Source: Segatella baroniae DSM 16972 = JCM 13447
GTDB taxonomy: Bacteria; Bacteroidota; Bacteroidia; Bacteroidales; Bacteroidaceae
Assembly (NCBI RefSeq): GCF_000426585.1
Contig: NZ_AUFQ01000014.1
Location: forward strand, 1 to 64,000
Direction: 5' to 3'
Length of the DNA: 64,000 bases
A program made the translations under genes and the position numbers. Below the pieces are notes generated by a model, which was not told the origin of the DNA, made no database searches, and was given only the letters and a program-made list of their open reading frames with translations. Positions 43,685 through 52,471 of this stretch are shown in pieces. Each line of letters starts with the position of its first letter. The first letter of the stretch is position 1.

Positions 43685-44890
43685 TCACGCGATGTGCCGC
43701 AAGCGTTCCATAATAGCATCAAGGATGAGGTTGGCCGTCTCGTCCTTGCTGCACAACGGCAGTTCCCTAACGCCGTCATCCGTGACAAGTGTCACTTGGT
43801 TGGTATCGACCGCAAAGCCGGTGTCCCGCGACGCGACTGTATTGGCGCAAATCATGTCCACCTGCTTCTTGACCAGCTTTGCGCGGGAGTTGTCCAACAG
43901 ATTCTCCGTTTCCATCGAAAAGCCGACGATGATTTGTCCGTCGCGCTTGTTATGTCCCAAATGCGCCAGTATGTCACGGGTGCGCGTCAAGCGAATCGTC
44001 AAATCCCCTTCGCCTTTCTTCATCTTCTGCGGCGCATGATTGTGGGGCGTATAGTCGGCCACGGCGGCACACATCACCACCACGTCGAAGTTGTCGCTCC
44101 TGCTCGTCACCGCGTCGTACATTTCCTGCGCCGTCGTCACCGCCACCGTCTCCACCCCATGGAACGGCGACAAGCTGACCGGCCCTGTGACAAGCGTCAC
44201 TTCGGCCCCTCTCATCCGAGCCATCTTCGCCAAGGCAAACCCCATCTTGCCGGTGGAATGATTGGTGATGTATCTCACGGGGTCGATGGACTCCTGCGTC
44301 GGCCCAGCAGAGACCAGCACACGCTTGCCCTGCATGCCGTGCGGCAAACCTATCTGTAGCAGGATGTGCTGTAGCAGTTCTTCTTCCGAAGCCAGTTTGC
44401 CACTTCCCACGTCGCCACAGGCCAGCCGTCCCTCGGCAGGCTGCACGATCGACGTGCCGTAATGCACGAGCTTTCGCAGATTGTCTTGCAACACCTCATT
44501 GGTCCACATGTTGGTATTCATGGCCGGCGCGACGATTTTGGGACAGCGGCAAGCCATGAAGGTGGTCGAAAGCATGTCGTCGCAAATGCCATTGGCAAAC
44601 TTTCCGATTACGTTGGCCGTGGCCGGCGCCACCATCAGCACGTCGGCCTTGCGGGCCAACGACACATGGCGCACGTCAAAAGAGAAATTGCGGTCGAATG
44701 TGTCAATTATACACTTTCTCGACGTCAGCGATTCAAACGTCAACGGCGATATGAACCGGCACGCGTTCGCCGTCATGACCACGTCGACCTCCGCCCCCAA
44801 CTTGACAAGCGTCGAAGCCAGACCGGCAGCCTTGTAAGCGGCAATGCTGCCCGACACGCCCAACACAACGTTCTTCCCTTTCAACATCAT
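43685..44890 (-). CDS. coaBC: Bifunctional phosphopantothenoylcysteine decarboxylase/phosphopantothenate-cysteine ligase
   Basis: 401 residues from ATG 44890 (MMLKGKNVVLGVSGSIAAYK); the next ATG at 44887 is equally possible. The FMN-dependent CoaC half has HVSLARKADVLMVAPATANV and APAMNTNMW; the CoaB half has VLVSAGPTQESIDPVRYITN, HSTGKMGFALA and ANTVASRDTGFAVDTNQVTLV. The enzyme makes 4'-phosphopantetheine from phosphopantothenate and cysteine. It is last in the panB-panC-panD-coaBC run, 10 bp after panD. Confidence 0.96.
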   Translation of the reverse strand: MMLKGKNVVLGVSGSIAAYKAAGLASTLVKLGAEVDVVMTANACRFISPLTFESLTSRKCIIDTFDRNFSFDVRHVSLARKADVLMVAPATANVIGKFANGICDDMLSTTFMACRCPKIVAPAMNTNMWTNEVLQDNLRKLVHYGTSIVQPAEGRLACGDVGSGKLASEEELLQHILLQIGLPHGMQGKRVLVSAGPTQESIDPVRYITNHSTGKMGFALAKMARMRGAEVTLVTGPVSLSPFHGVETVAVTTAQEMYDAVTSRSDNFDVVVMCAAVADYTPHNHAPQKMKKGEGDLTIRLTRTRDILAHLGHNKRDGQIIVGFSMETENLLDNSRAKLVKKQVDMICANTVASRDTGFAVDTNQVTLVTDDGVRELPLCSKDETANLILDAIMERLRHIA

Positions 44891-44900
44891 ATTCTCTTCT

Positions 44901-45293
44901 TCATTCCTGTTCGCTGAGGAGTCCGTGCCGCTCATAGCTTGCCTGACGAGTAATATAGTTATCACCATCAACAAACACCACTCTGGGATGATGGGTAGCG
45001 GCTTCGGCCGGCGTCATGGACGCATAAGCCATGATGATCAGCTTGTCGCCCACCTCCACGCAATGGGCTGCCGCGCCATTGACACAGATAATGCCCGAGC
45101 CTGGATAGCCCGCGATGACGTATGTCGCGAAACGGTTGCCGTTGTTCACGTCGGCAATCTCCACTCTTTCGTATTCCACAATGCCTGCGGCAGCCATCAG
45201 TTTGCTGTCGATGGTGATGCTACCCACGTAGTCCAGGTCGGCCTGCGTCACGACGGCACGGTGTATCTTTGCTTTCAGCAGTGTCACTTCCAT
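44901..45293 (-). CDS. panD: Aspartate 1-decarboxylase
   Basis: 130 residues. The self-cleavage site Gly24-Ser25 ([10 protein letters not shown]) that yields the pyruvoyl group is present, as are [28 protein letters not shown] and [20 protein letters not shown]. It makes beta-alanine for pantothenate. Its start overlaps the 3' end of panC by 10 bp, indicating translational coupling. Confidence 0.97.
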   Translation of the reverse strand: MEVTLLKAKIHRAVVTQADLDYVGSITIDSKLMAAAGIVEYERVEIADVNNGNRFATYVIAGYPGSGIICVNGAAAHCVEVGDKLIIMAYASMTPAEAATHHPRVVFVDGDNYITRQASYERHGLLSEQE

Positions 45294-46126
45294 ATGAAAT
45301 TATCGATAAGTCTGGTCTTTCCTATATATACGGCGATGGCGACCAACGTGTTTTCTTCTATCTTTTCCACACGTTGCACGTTGTCCAAATCCACCACTTC
45401 AATGTAATCCACGCGTGCCAACGGCTCTTGCTTCAGGCAGTCGGCAATGATGTCCACAACGACCTTGGCCCTCCGCTCCCCGTTTTCCACGGCAGCCTGG
45501 GCTTGCCGAAGGCTTCTCGACAAGACAAGCGCGGCCTTTCTCTCCTCGGTCGAAAGATAAGTGTTGCGGCTCGACTTGGCCAATCCGTCCTCCTCGCGCA
45601 CGATGGGACACGCAACAATCTCAATATTGAAATTCAAGTCACGCACGAATCTGCGCACCGTGGCCAGCTGCTGGGCGTCCTTCTGCCCGAAATAGGCACG
45701 GTCGGGGCCTACGATGTTGAACAGTTTGCTCACGACGGTACACACGCCACGGAAGTGTCCGGCGCGTCGAGCGCCACACAACAGCTCCGTCGTCTCGGTG
45801 GTATCGACAAATGTCGTGAAGTGGGGAGGGTACATCTCCACTGGTTCAGGGTTGAAAATCAAGTCGCCACCGGTGGCTTCGACCAAGGCTTTGTCACGTT
45901 CTATGTCTCGCGGATAGGCCTCCAAGTCTTCCGTCGGGCCAAACTGAATGGGGTTGACAAACACCGACACCACCGTGCGGTCGTTGTCGGCGACCGAACA
46001 GGCGATCAAACTCTGATGACCTTCGTGCAGGAAGCCCATCGTCGGCACCAGCCCTACACAGAGCCCGGCCTCACGCCACGCACAAACGATGGCACGGACT
46101 TCTTCTATCGTCTTTACTATTTGCAT
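45284..46126 (-). CDS. panC: Pantothenate synthetase
   Basis: 280 residues. The nucleotidylyl-transferase HxGH motif is at 34-37 in [52 protein letters not shown] and [13 protein letters not shown] are also conserved. It joins pantoate and beta-alanine using ATP. The gene sits between panB (62 bp upstream) and panD (overlapping). Confidence 0.97.
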   Translation of the reverse strand: MQIVKTIEEVRAIVCAWREAGLCVGLVPTMGFLHEGHQSLIACSVADNDRTVVSVFVNPIQFGPTEDLEAYPRDIERDKALVEATGGDLIFNPEPVEMYPPHFTTFVDTTETTELLCGARRAGHFRGVCTVVSKLFNIVGPDRAYFGQKDAQQLATVRRFVRDLNFNIEIVACPIVREEDGLAKSSRNTYLSTEERKAALVLSRSLRQAQAAVENGERRAKVVVDIIADCLKQEPLARVDYIEVVDLDNVQRVEKIEENTLVAIAVYIGKTRLIDNFIWK

Positions 46127-46188
46127 TTTATCCTATCGTTAATCTGTGTCGCCCCGCAACGGCAAGACGGCGTTTCGTAAAACAATGT

Positions 46189-47013
46189 TCAATATAATTT
46201 TTCCAACACATCCTCGTCAATGCTGAACGTATGTTCCTTGGCGGGGAAAGCCCCCGACTCACATTCGTCCTTATAGCGGTGGAACGCTTCGAGCATGGTG
46301 TCATGAAGATTGGCGTACTTCTTTACAAACTTCGGCGTGAAGCCGTCGGCATAGCCCAACATGTCCTGATACACCAACACCTGCGCGTCACAGTATTTCC
46401 CGGCCCCGATACCGATGGTCAGGGCCGACACCTGCTCCGTGATTTTCCGCGCCAAGGCCTCGGGCACACACTCCAATGTGACGGCGAAAGCCCCGGCCGC
46501 TTCCAGCGCACGGGCGTCGTCCAGCAGCTGCTGGGCGGCCTGGGCAGTCTTGCCCTGCACCTTGTAGCCCCCCAGCGTATTGAACGACTGCGGGGTAAGG
46601 CCGACATGTCCCACTACAGGTATGCCGGCTTCCACAATGGCACGCACGCGGTCGGCATAACCTGCCCCTCCTTCCAGCTTCACGGCCTGACAGTTGGTTT
46701 CCTTCATGATGCGTCCGGCGTTCTTCACCGCGTCATAAATGGATGTCTGGTAAGACATGAAAGGCATGTCCACCACCACGAACGCGTTGCGGGCGCCCCG
46801 ACAGACGGCCTTCCCATGGTGTATCATGTCGTCGACGGTCACGGCCAGCGTGTTCTCGTAGCCCAACATGACGTTGCCCAACGAGTCGCCGACCAGAATC
46901 ATGTCGATACCGGCCTCGTCAATCGCGCATGCCGTATGGTAGTCGTAGGCCGTGAGCATGGTCAGCCGCCGCTCCCCTTTTTGGGACAAAAAATAGTTTG
47001 CAGTTTTTTTCAT
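46189..47013 (-). CDS. panB: 3-methyl-2-oxobutanoate hydroxymethyltransferase
   Basis: 274 residues from ATG at 47013 (MKKTANYFLSQKGERRLTML). ILVGDSLGNVMLGYENTLAV, VVDMPFMSYQTS, AVKLEGGAGYADRV and VGHVGLTPQSFNTLGGYKVQ are the family's substrate and metal regions. It makes ketopantoate from ketoisovalerate, the first pantothenate step. A TACCTTTG -7-like box at 47068-47075 (minus strand) may begin the pan-coa transcript. Confidence 0.97.
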   Translation of the reverse strand: MKKTANYFLSQKGERRLTMLTAYDYHTACAIDEAGIDMILVGDSLGNVMLGYENTLAVTVDDMIHHGKAVCRGARNAFVVVDMPFMSYQTSIYDAVKNAGRIMKETNCQAVKLEGGAGYADRVRAIVEAGIPVVGHVGLTPQSFNTLGGYKVQGKTAQAAQQLLDDARALEAAGAFAVTLECVPEALARKITEQVSALTIGIGAGKYCDAQVLVYQDMLGYADGFTPKFVKKYANLHDTMLEAFHRYKDECESGAFPAKEHTFSIDEDVLEKLY

Positions 47014-47243
47014 ACTTATCCTAAGAATATCCGTATAACTTTTACAAATATGAAGCATACTGGGATGCAAAGGTATAAATAAAAGTCAGGATTCATCCAT
47101 TATGTAGTATAAAATACGTTTATGCCATTCCATTCACCGCCGAATACTCGCCGACGCCCACCATCGACAACCTACCCGCTTGAAGAGCCGACCACATGAA
47201 CGGGAAAAAATAACCGCAAAGTTGAAAAAATAACGAATAAAGG

Positions 47244-47274
47244 TTTGATATATGGCCGATTGTTTATATTTTTG
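47244..47274 (+). promoter_or_regulatory. Promoter placed directly before the EamA gene
   Basis: TTTG (47244-47247), 19 bp, TATTTTTG (47267-47274) is a full consensus match. The -7 box ends 8 bp before the ATG at 47283, leaving essentially no leader. Confidence 0.7.
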
Positions 47275-47282
47275 CGATAATT

Positions 47283-48173
47283 ATGCAGAACAACAAACAC
47301 TTTTGGTTTCATCTCATCGCGCTGATCGTGGCACTGATTTGGGGCGAGACGTTCATCAACAGCAAGATTTTGATTCTCCACGGCATGAGTCCATCGGAGA
47401 TTTTCGTGGTCAGATTCCTGCTGGCCTACATCTGTATCTGGTTCATATCACCCAAACGGCTGTTCTGTCACAACTGGAAAGACGAACTCCGGATGATGGG
47501 GCTCGGCATAACGGGTGGCTCGCTCTACTTCGTCAGTGAGAACATGGCCGTGGGACTGACCTATGTCAACAACGTCTCGTTCATCGTTTCGACGGCTCCC
47601 CTCATCACGACGCTCTTCGCCCTGGCCATCTACAGGGAGTTCAAGGCGGGCTGGCAGCTCATCGCGGGCTCCATCCTGGCGCTGGCGGGCGTGGGCCTCG
47701 TCATCTTCAACGGCCAGGTTGTGCTGCGCCTGAACCCCGTGGGCGACCTGCTGGCCCTGGCTTCTTCGGTCAGCTGGGCCGTCTACAGCCTGCTCATCCG
47801 AAAGGTCAGCAAGAACTACAATGCCGCCTTCCTCACCCGCAAGGTGTTCTTCTACGGCCTGGTCACCATGTTGCCGGTGTTCGCCGTCGACCCATGGCAG
47901 TTCCCCCTGCGCGATTTCCTGAAACCGGAAATCTATGTCAACGCTTTGTTCCTGGGCATTGTGGCCTCCTTCCTGTGCTTTGCGCTGTGGAGTTGGGTCA
48001 TCGACAAGCTCGGCGCACTCAAGACAACGAACTACACCTACCTTAATCCACTGACCACCATCGTGGCCAGCGCCATCTTCCTCGACGAGCCCATGACGAC
48101 CATCGCCTACATCGGTTCGGGCATGATATTGGCCGGTGTGATCCTGGCCAACCTGCAAAAGAACATGGTTTGA
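47283..48173 (+). CDS. EamA/DMT-family transporter
   Basis: 296 residues with ten predicted membrane helices in two EamA repeats: ALIVALIWGETFINSKILIL at the start and FLCFALWSWVIDKLGALKTT plus YLNPLTTIVASAIFLDEPMT in the second half. These drug/metabolite-family carriers usually export amino acids or other metabolites; the substrate cannot be read from sequence. The gene is divergent from panB. Confidence 0.92.
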   Translation: MQNNKHFWFHLIALIVALIWGETFINSKILILHGMSPSEIFVVRFLLAYICIWFISPKRLFCHNWKDELRMMGLGITGGSLYFVSENMAVGLTYVNNVSFIVSTAPLITTLFALAIYREFKAGWQLIAGSILALAGVGLVIFNGQVVLRLNPVGDLLALASSVSWAVYSLLIRKVSKNYNAAFLTRKVFFYGLVTMLPVFAVDPWQFPLRDFLKPEIYVNALFLGIVASFLCFALWSWVIDKLGALKTTNYTYLNPLTTIVASAIFLDEPMTTIAYIGSGMILAGVILANLQKNMV

Positions 48174-48284
48174 CATGCTGCGGACGTTAAACGACATTAT
48201 ATCTATTTGGTTGTCGTTAACGTGACGCTTTCCCGTTTTTCCTCTATCTTTGTCGGCGGAATCCATCTTCAAGCCGTCACAACC

Positions 48285-48806
48285 ATGTGGAGAAATGCCC
48301 AAACATTGCTGACAACCGCTTTTTCGATCCTCGCCTCTACGGCACAGGCTCAACAACCTGCGTCCCAAAGCGGCGAGCATACTTTCGTCATTGCCGACGC
48401 CATCACCCACACTCCCTTGCGCGACGTGAACATCTACACCGACGGCAACCAGTCGGTGAAGACCAACTGGCGGGGCGAGTTCATCCTCAGCAGCCGCAAT
48501 TTCAACCGCATCACCATCAGTCACGGCAAGTATTACCCACGACGGATGGACCGGGAGGACTTCAAGCAGGACACCATCATGCTGATACCCAAGATACATA
48601 CGTTGTCCGACGTGGAGGTCATAGGCCACCAGCGTCGCGGCGAACTCTTCAAGCCCATGACAAAAGAAGAGATTGCCCTGTCGCGACCGATGAGGGGAGG
48701 CCCCAACCTGCTCGGACTTATTGTGTGGGGCGTGGACAAGTTGCTCGTCGACCACCACAAACCGACACGGAAAGAACGTATCAAGAAAGCCTTGGACAAC
48801 TATTGA
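48285..48806 (+). CDS. Exported carboxypeptidase-regulatory-like domain protein
   Basis: 173 residues from ATG at 48285 (MWRNAQTLLTTAFSILASTA), giving a signal peptide ending AQAQQ. Residues about 35-115 form a CarboxypepD_reg-like beta domain (FVIADAITHTPLRDVNIYTD, TNWRGEFILSS, HTLSDVEVIGHQRRGELFKP). Such domains usually precede TonB-dependent barrels; here the domain stands alone with a basic C-terminus, as in several small Bacteroidetes envelope proteins. Role unknown. A TATCTTTG -7-like box lies near 48245. Confidence 0.75.
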   Translation: MWRNAQTLLTTAFSILASTAQAQQPASQSGEHTFVIADAITHTPLRDVNIYTDGNQSVKTNWRGEFILSSRNFNRITISHGKYYPRRMDREDFKQDTIMLIPKIHTLSDVEVIGHQRRGELFKPMTKEEIALSRPMRGGPNLLGLIVWGVDKLLVDHHKPTRKERIKKALDNY

Positions 48807-48884
48807 AAAGGCCTGCAACCATAGGTCACAGGCCTCATGAGCGAGAAATATAATTGAGAGAATTTTGTTTTTCCACCGCAGTTC

Positions 48885-49724
48885 CTATTTTCTCGTAGGA
48901 ACATTGAACTCACAAACCTTAGATATTGATTTGGTGCCTTGCAGCACCGAAACGCAAATCTTGGCCATTCCGTCACGCAGACGATTGTCGGCTTTCACCA
49001 TGGCGGTGTAGCGTATGGCCTTGCCCGGCTGCAGTTTCTCGACATGAACGCTCGGCGAGATGTAGAGATGGCGGTTGCCCTTGGCCTCAACCACCATGGG
49101 TTGAAGGTCGTAGAGGGTCGTATTGCCGCGGTTGAACACCTCGAAAATCACCTTGCAAAGTTCGCCGCGCGAAATCACGTTGTCCTGATTGTCGTCCACG
49201 ATGCGGGCGTTGCGTATTTCGATGTTAGGCGTATAACGATAGGTGTCGGCCTTTTTGTCTATGTTCGAGCGGTTCGGATAGACCTCGACAGGCTTCTGCG
49301 CGCTGTAGTCGCCGGTATAATCGGGACTGTCGAAATCGTAGATGCGGTCGTCGCCACCGTTGTTGGGGTCGTAGCCGCTGTCATACGGGTCGGCAGAAGA
49401 GCTGGTCTGAGGCAGCCGGCGGTCGTAATCATAGCGGTCGCGGTCGGCCCGCCGTTGCTTCACGGCTTCCCTATGTTCTATCATTTCGGCCTCAGCCTGA
49501 CGGTCAGCTGCATTGCCGATAGCCGCTCCCACGACCGCTCCACCCACCATTCCTACGATGGTTCCCACGTCCGAGCCCCTCGGACCATCGGACAAACCAC
49601 CGATGGCACTGCCCAATATCGAACCAAGTGTGGAACCGGTATAGGCTCCTTCTGCCGTATAAGTGCCACAACCGCTCAACAAGAGGGCTGCGCCCATGAC
49701 TGCAATGATACCTTTGTTCATCAT
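48885..49724 (-). CDS. Glycine-zipper lipoprotein with C-terminal beta domain
   Basis: 279 residues. Lipobox LLLSGC (Cys about 19) is followed by a glycine-zipper stretch (GSTLGSILGSAIGGLSDGP, IVGMVGGAVVGAAIGNAADR), an Asp/Tyr-rich linker at about 90-150, and a C-terminal CARDB-like domain (ISRGELCKVIFEVFNRGNTT, LQPGKAIRYTAMVKADN). Glycine-zipper proteins associate with outer or inner membranes; no specific function can be assigned. It is convergent with the small exported protein at 48285-48806. Confidence 0.8.
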   Translation of the reverse strand: MMNKGIIAVMGAALLLSGCGTYTAEGAYTGSTLGSILGSAIGGLSDGPRGSDVGTIVGMVGGAVVGAAIGNAADRQAEAEMIEHREAVKQRRADRDRYDYDRRLPQTSSSADPYDSGYDPNNGGDDRIYDFDSPDYTGDYSAQKPVEVYPNRSNIDKKADTYRYTPNIEIRNARIVDDNQDNVISRGELCKVIFEVFNRGNTTLYDLQPMVVEAKGNRHLYISPSVHVEKLQPGKAIRYTAMVKADNRLRDGMAKICVSVLQGTKSISKVCEFNVPTRK

Positions 49725-49830
49725 ATAAACGTTTTATCCACTTGCAAAAGTAGAACGAAAACAGGGAATCGCCAACGCAATTCCCCTACCATGGGATAGG
49801 GTTTTCCCTATCGTTTCATGTCTTCTTTTT

Positions 49831-49894
49831 ACTTTTTCACCTTTTCACCCTTTCACCCTTTCACCCTTTCACCCTTTCACCTTTTCACCCTTTT
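49831..49894. repeat. Tandem 10-bp repeat (CTTTCACCCT type)
   Basis: About six units of TTTCACCCTT with occasional CTTTT variants, upstream of the glycine-zipper lipoprotein gene. Similar TTCAC words occur before crcB and between pta and ackA. Confidence 0.85.
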
Positions 49895-49916
49895 ATATTG
49901 GCTGCTAAAATAGCCC

Positions 49917-50034
49917 TTACGCCATGCCGCGGGCCTTGAAGATGCGTTCCTTGGCTTCGTTGATGGCCTGGAATTTCTTCTCCGCCGCCCGAAATGAAAC
50001 CGAGAAATTCGCCTATCCATTTTCCTAATGCCAT
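49917..50034 (-). pseudogene. TerB/DnaJ-like gene reduced to its two ends by internal deletion
   Basis: From ATG 50034 the minus strand reads MALGKWIGEFLGFISGG, the membrane-helix start of DjlA/TerB-type proteins. In the adjacent frame it continues EKKFQAINEAKERIFKARGM then A-stop (49917-49919), which looks like the end of a J-domain. The bulk of the gene, probably more than 200 codons, is absent and the two ends are out of frame. The assignment rests on two short pieces. Confidence 0.5.
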
Positions 50035-50116
50035 TATAAAAGTGTTAAAGGGTTTGATACTTGTCTATGCAAACGACATGCCATAAGCCATCCGTCACGT
50101 GCAAATCAGCCGTTTT

Positions 50117-50812
50117 TCACAGAATCAGACCGAAAAGCGAGGCGCCGACAACGGTCAGAATACCGCTCACGACGATGGAGAGGCCACTCGTGGCTCCCTC
50201 GACGGAGCCCATCTCCATGGCCTTGGAGGTTCCGATGGCATGCGACGACGAACCGATGGCGATACCCTTGGCGATGGGTTCGTCCACCTTGATCAGTTTC
50301 AGGAAGCGTTCGGCGAAGATATTGCCCAGCACACCGGTGACGATGATGGCCACGACGGTGACGGAGACATAGCCTCCCAGCTCTTCGGACACGCCCATGC
50401 CGATGGCCGTCGTGATGGACTTGGGCAGGAATGTGGCATAGGCCGCATGGTCGAAGCGGAACAAGAGGGCCAGCAACAACACCGAAAGCATGCTCGAAAG
50501 GGCACCGGCGGCAATGCCGGAGAGGATGGCGCGGTAGTTCTTCTTCAAGAGTTCCACCTGCTGATACAGCGGGACGGCCAGGCAGATGGTGGCGGGCGTG
50601 AGCAGATAGCCCAGCCACGAGGCCTGGGCGTTGTAATCTTCATAGCTGACGCCTGCGAACAACAGCACCAATATCACCAACAGGATGGAGACAAGCAACG
50701 GATTCACGAACGAACAACCCGTCCTTCGGCGCAGATACATGCCGATGGCGTAGGAACCCAAACTAATCAACACGCCGAAATAAACCGACCCCTCCAACAA
50801 CTCTTTCATCAT
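50117..50812 (-). CDS. lrgB: LrgB/CidB-family membrane protein
   Basis: 231 residues with about seven membrane helices. LrgB marks: GYLLTPATICLAVPLYQQVE, FLPKSITTAIGMGVSEELGG, GVLGNIFAERFLKLIKVDEP and AKGIAIGSSSHAIGTSKAME. LrgAB complexes influence murein hydrolase export or carry small glycolate/pyruvate-type acids. It follows lrgA with a 40-bp gap on the same strand. Confidence 0.95.
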   Translation of the reverse strand: MMKELLEGSVYFGVLISLGSYAIGMYLRRRTGCSFVNPLLVSILLVILVLLFAGVSYEDYNAQASWLGYLLTPATICLAVPLYQQVELLKKNYRAILSGIAAGALSSMLSVLLLALLFRFDHAAYATFLPKSITTAIGMGVSEELGGYVSVTVVAIIVTGVLGNIFAERFLKLIKVDEPIAKGIAIGSSSHAIGTSKAMEMGSVEGATSGLSIVVSGILTVVGASLFGLIL

Positions 50813-50852
50813 CGTCTTTCCTTTTTACTTTCTTACTTTTCCAAAGGCCCTT

Positions 50853-51209
50853 TTACTCTTTTCCCTTTCTGCCTTTAACAACGTATTGCGTCACCCAACC
50901 GGCCGCTGCCATCACCACGAACGTGCTGACCACCGTCACGACAACATACTGCAACAGGTTGGAGCGGATGTCGTCCCACGCGTCGATCAGCCCCACTGCC
51001 GCCGGAATGAACATCACCGGCATGACGGCGATGAGGAAAACGCTCACCTCGCGCACGTCCTTCACCTTCACGACCTTGGCCGACAGCGCAGCGAAAAGCA
51101 ACACAATGCCGTAGATACTGGCCGGAAAGGGCAGCGGAATCACGTAATGAAGAAGTTCACCGAGAAAGGAAAAAAGAAGGATGAGCAAGAATTGCTTTAC
51201 GAATTTCAT
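50853..51209 (-). CDS. lrgA: LrgA/CidA-family membrane protein
   Basis: 118 residues from ATG 51209 (MKFVKQFLLILLFSFLGELL). Four helices with PLPFPASIYGIVLLFAAL and VMFIPAAVGLIDAWDD are the holin-like CidA/LrgA pattern. It forms a two-gene unit with lrgB. Overlapping longer frames start in non-homologous sequence and were discarded. The cytidylate-kinase-like gene ends 10 bp upstream. Confidence 0.93.
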   Translation of the reverse strand: MKFVKQFLLILLFSFLGELLHYVIPLPFPASIYGIVLLFAALSAKVVKVKDVREVSVFLIAVMPVMFIPAAVGLIDAWDDIRSNLLQYVVVTVVSTFVVMAAAGWVTQYVVKGRKGKE

Positions 51210-51219
51210 ATTCAACTGT

Positions 51220-51798
51220 TTACAATCCAACATCCTTGACATACTCCCCGATGAGCAACGCCGTCTTCTCCGTGCCCAGCCGCAGGCTGTCGAAGCAGAT
51301 GTCGTAGTCGTCGGCATTGCCCCAGGTCAGTCCCGTGTAGTATTTGTGGTAGCGCACGCGGCTGTCGTCGGTCTCGCGCACGAACTCTTCCGCCTCCGCC
51401 AGACTCATGTTGTCGCAGCGCGCCATCGCCTTCACACGCTCCTCAAAGTTCCCTTTCAGGAACACCGACACCAGGTCGGCCCTGTTTCTGAAGATGTAGT
51501 TGCCGCAACGGCCGATGATCACGCAGTCACGCCGGCCTATCAGATTGGCCAAGAGGCGCATCGAATGATGGTTGGTCTCGTCGTTGCCCTCCTCGTTCTC
51601 GAACGCCGAGATGGCATACATCAGTTCGTCGACGGGCCGCTCCTCGAAGAAGTCGTGCATCTTGCCCAGGACACCGTTGTCCTTGGCCATCTGCATGAGA
51701 CTCTTCCGAGTGTAAAAAGGGATGTCGTAACGTGCGGCCAGGAGCTTGCCCACCTCCAAGGCACCGCAACCGCACTGCCGTGCTATCGTAATAATCAT
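51220..51798 (-). CDS. Cytidylate-kinase-like family protein
   Basis: 192 residues from ATG 51798 (MIITIARQCGCGALEVGKLL). The N-terminus is a modified P-loop of the Cytidylate_kin2 family; LIGRRDCVIIGRCGNYIF, NFEERVKAMARCDNMSLAEA and RYHKYYTGLTWGNADDYDIC follow in the usual order. These proteins resemble CMP kinases, but their true phosphate acceptor is not established. It leads the run into lrgA and lrgB. Confidence 0.9.
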   Translation of the reverse strand: MIITIARQCGCGALEVGKLLAARYDIPFYTRKSLMQMAKDNGVLGKMHDFFEERPVDELMYAISAFENEEGNDETNHHSMRLLANLIGRRDCVIIGRCGNYIFRNRADLVSVFLKGNFEERVKAMARCDNMSLAEAEEFVRETDDSRVRYHKYYTGLTWGNADDYDICFDSLRLGTEKTALLIGEYVKDVGL

Positions 51799-51898
51799 GC
51801 CGATATGAATTGAAAAGAAATTTTCCGCCACAAAATTACAAAGAAATTCTCTCATGCCCCACCAACGACAACCTTATGATCCATTTCCCCTTGAATTA

Positions 51899-52069
51899 TT
51901 AATGCAGGTCAATTTGCGGGTTCCACGACGGGCAGGGGATTCCCGACAGCACGTCCTTCATGTACATGTAGCGGGAATGGGCGTCGTTGGCCAGAGCGGG
52001 CAGGCGAATATGGCCTGTCCGCACCGATTTGTTCTCTTTCGCCGTGCCAAATTGCCTTTCATGTGATGG
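51899..52069 (-). other. Possible C-terminal gene fragment
   Basis: A minus-strand open frame without start ends at TAA 51899-51901 and reads in part HIRLPALANDAHSRYMYMKD then VLSGIPCPSWNPQIDLH. The composition looks like real protein, but no family was recognised. It may be the tail of a lost gene. Confidence 0.25.
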
Positions 52070-52105
52070 AATGGTCAAAAACCGCCTCCGTTTTTCCGTC
52101 CCACC

Positions 52106-52296
52106 GTTTGTTTTGGCGTTTCCCGGGCAGCGGAAAGTCCGCCGCCGTTTGTTTTGACGTTTCCCGGGCCGCGGAATTTAACAAACGTTATGTTTTGGCG
52201 TTTCCCGAGCCGCGGAATTTTACAAATGTTTTGTTTTGACGTCTTCCGAGCCTCGGAATTTTACAAATGTTTTGTTTTGACGTCTTCCGAGCCCCA
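52106..52296. repeat. Five tandem 40-41-bp repeats
   Basis: Units beginning GTTTGTTTTGACGTTTCCCG or a close variant start at 52106, 52147, 52187, 52228 and 52269; each contains a GGGCCGCGGAATTTTACAAA-like second half, with the last unit truncated. They fill the region upstream of the TonB-receptor operon promoter. Confidence 0.88.
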
Positions 52297-52399
52297 ATTT
52301 TCCGTCTCTGCGAATGGCGTGGGCCGTAGGAGCGTGAAGAATCACGCTGCGCCTCTCCATTTGATGATTGCCAACAACAGAAAATAGTCATTTTTAGGT

Positions 52400-52431
52400 A
52401 TTGTTGATGGTTTTGAATCGATTTACTTTTG
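52400..52431 (+). promoter_or_regulatory. Candidate promoter of the TonB-receptor operon
   Basis: ATTG (52400-52403), 20 bp, TACTTTTG (52424-52431). One mismatch in the -33 box, ideal spacing. The leader would be about 35 nt. Confidence 0.55.
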
Positions 52432-52471
52432 CAACCATAAGAACCGGTTTCGTCATTTGTATACTTTCCCG

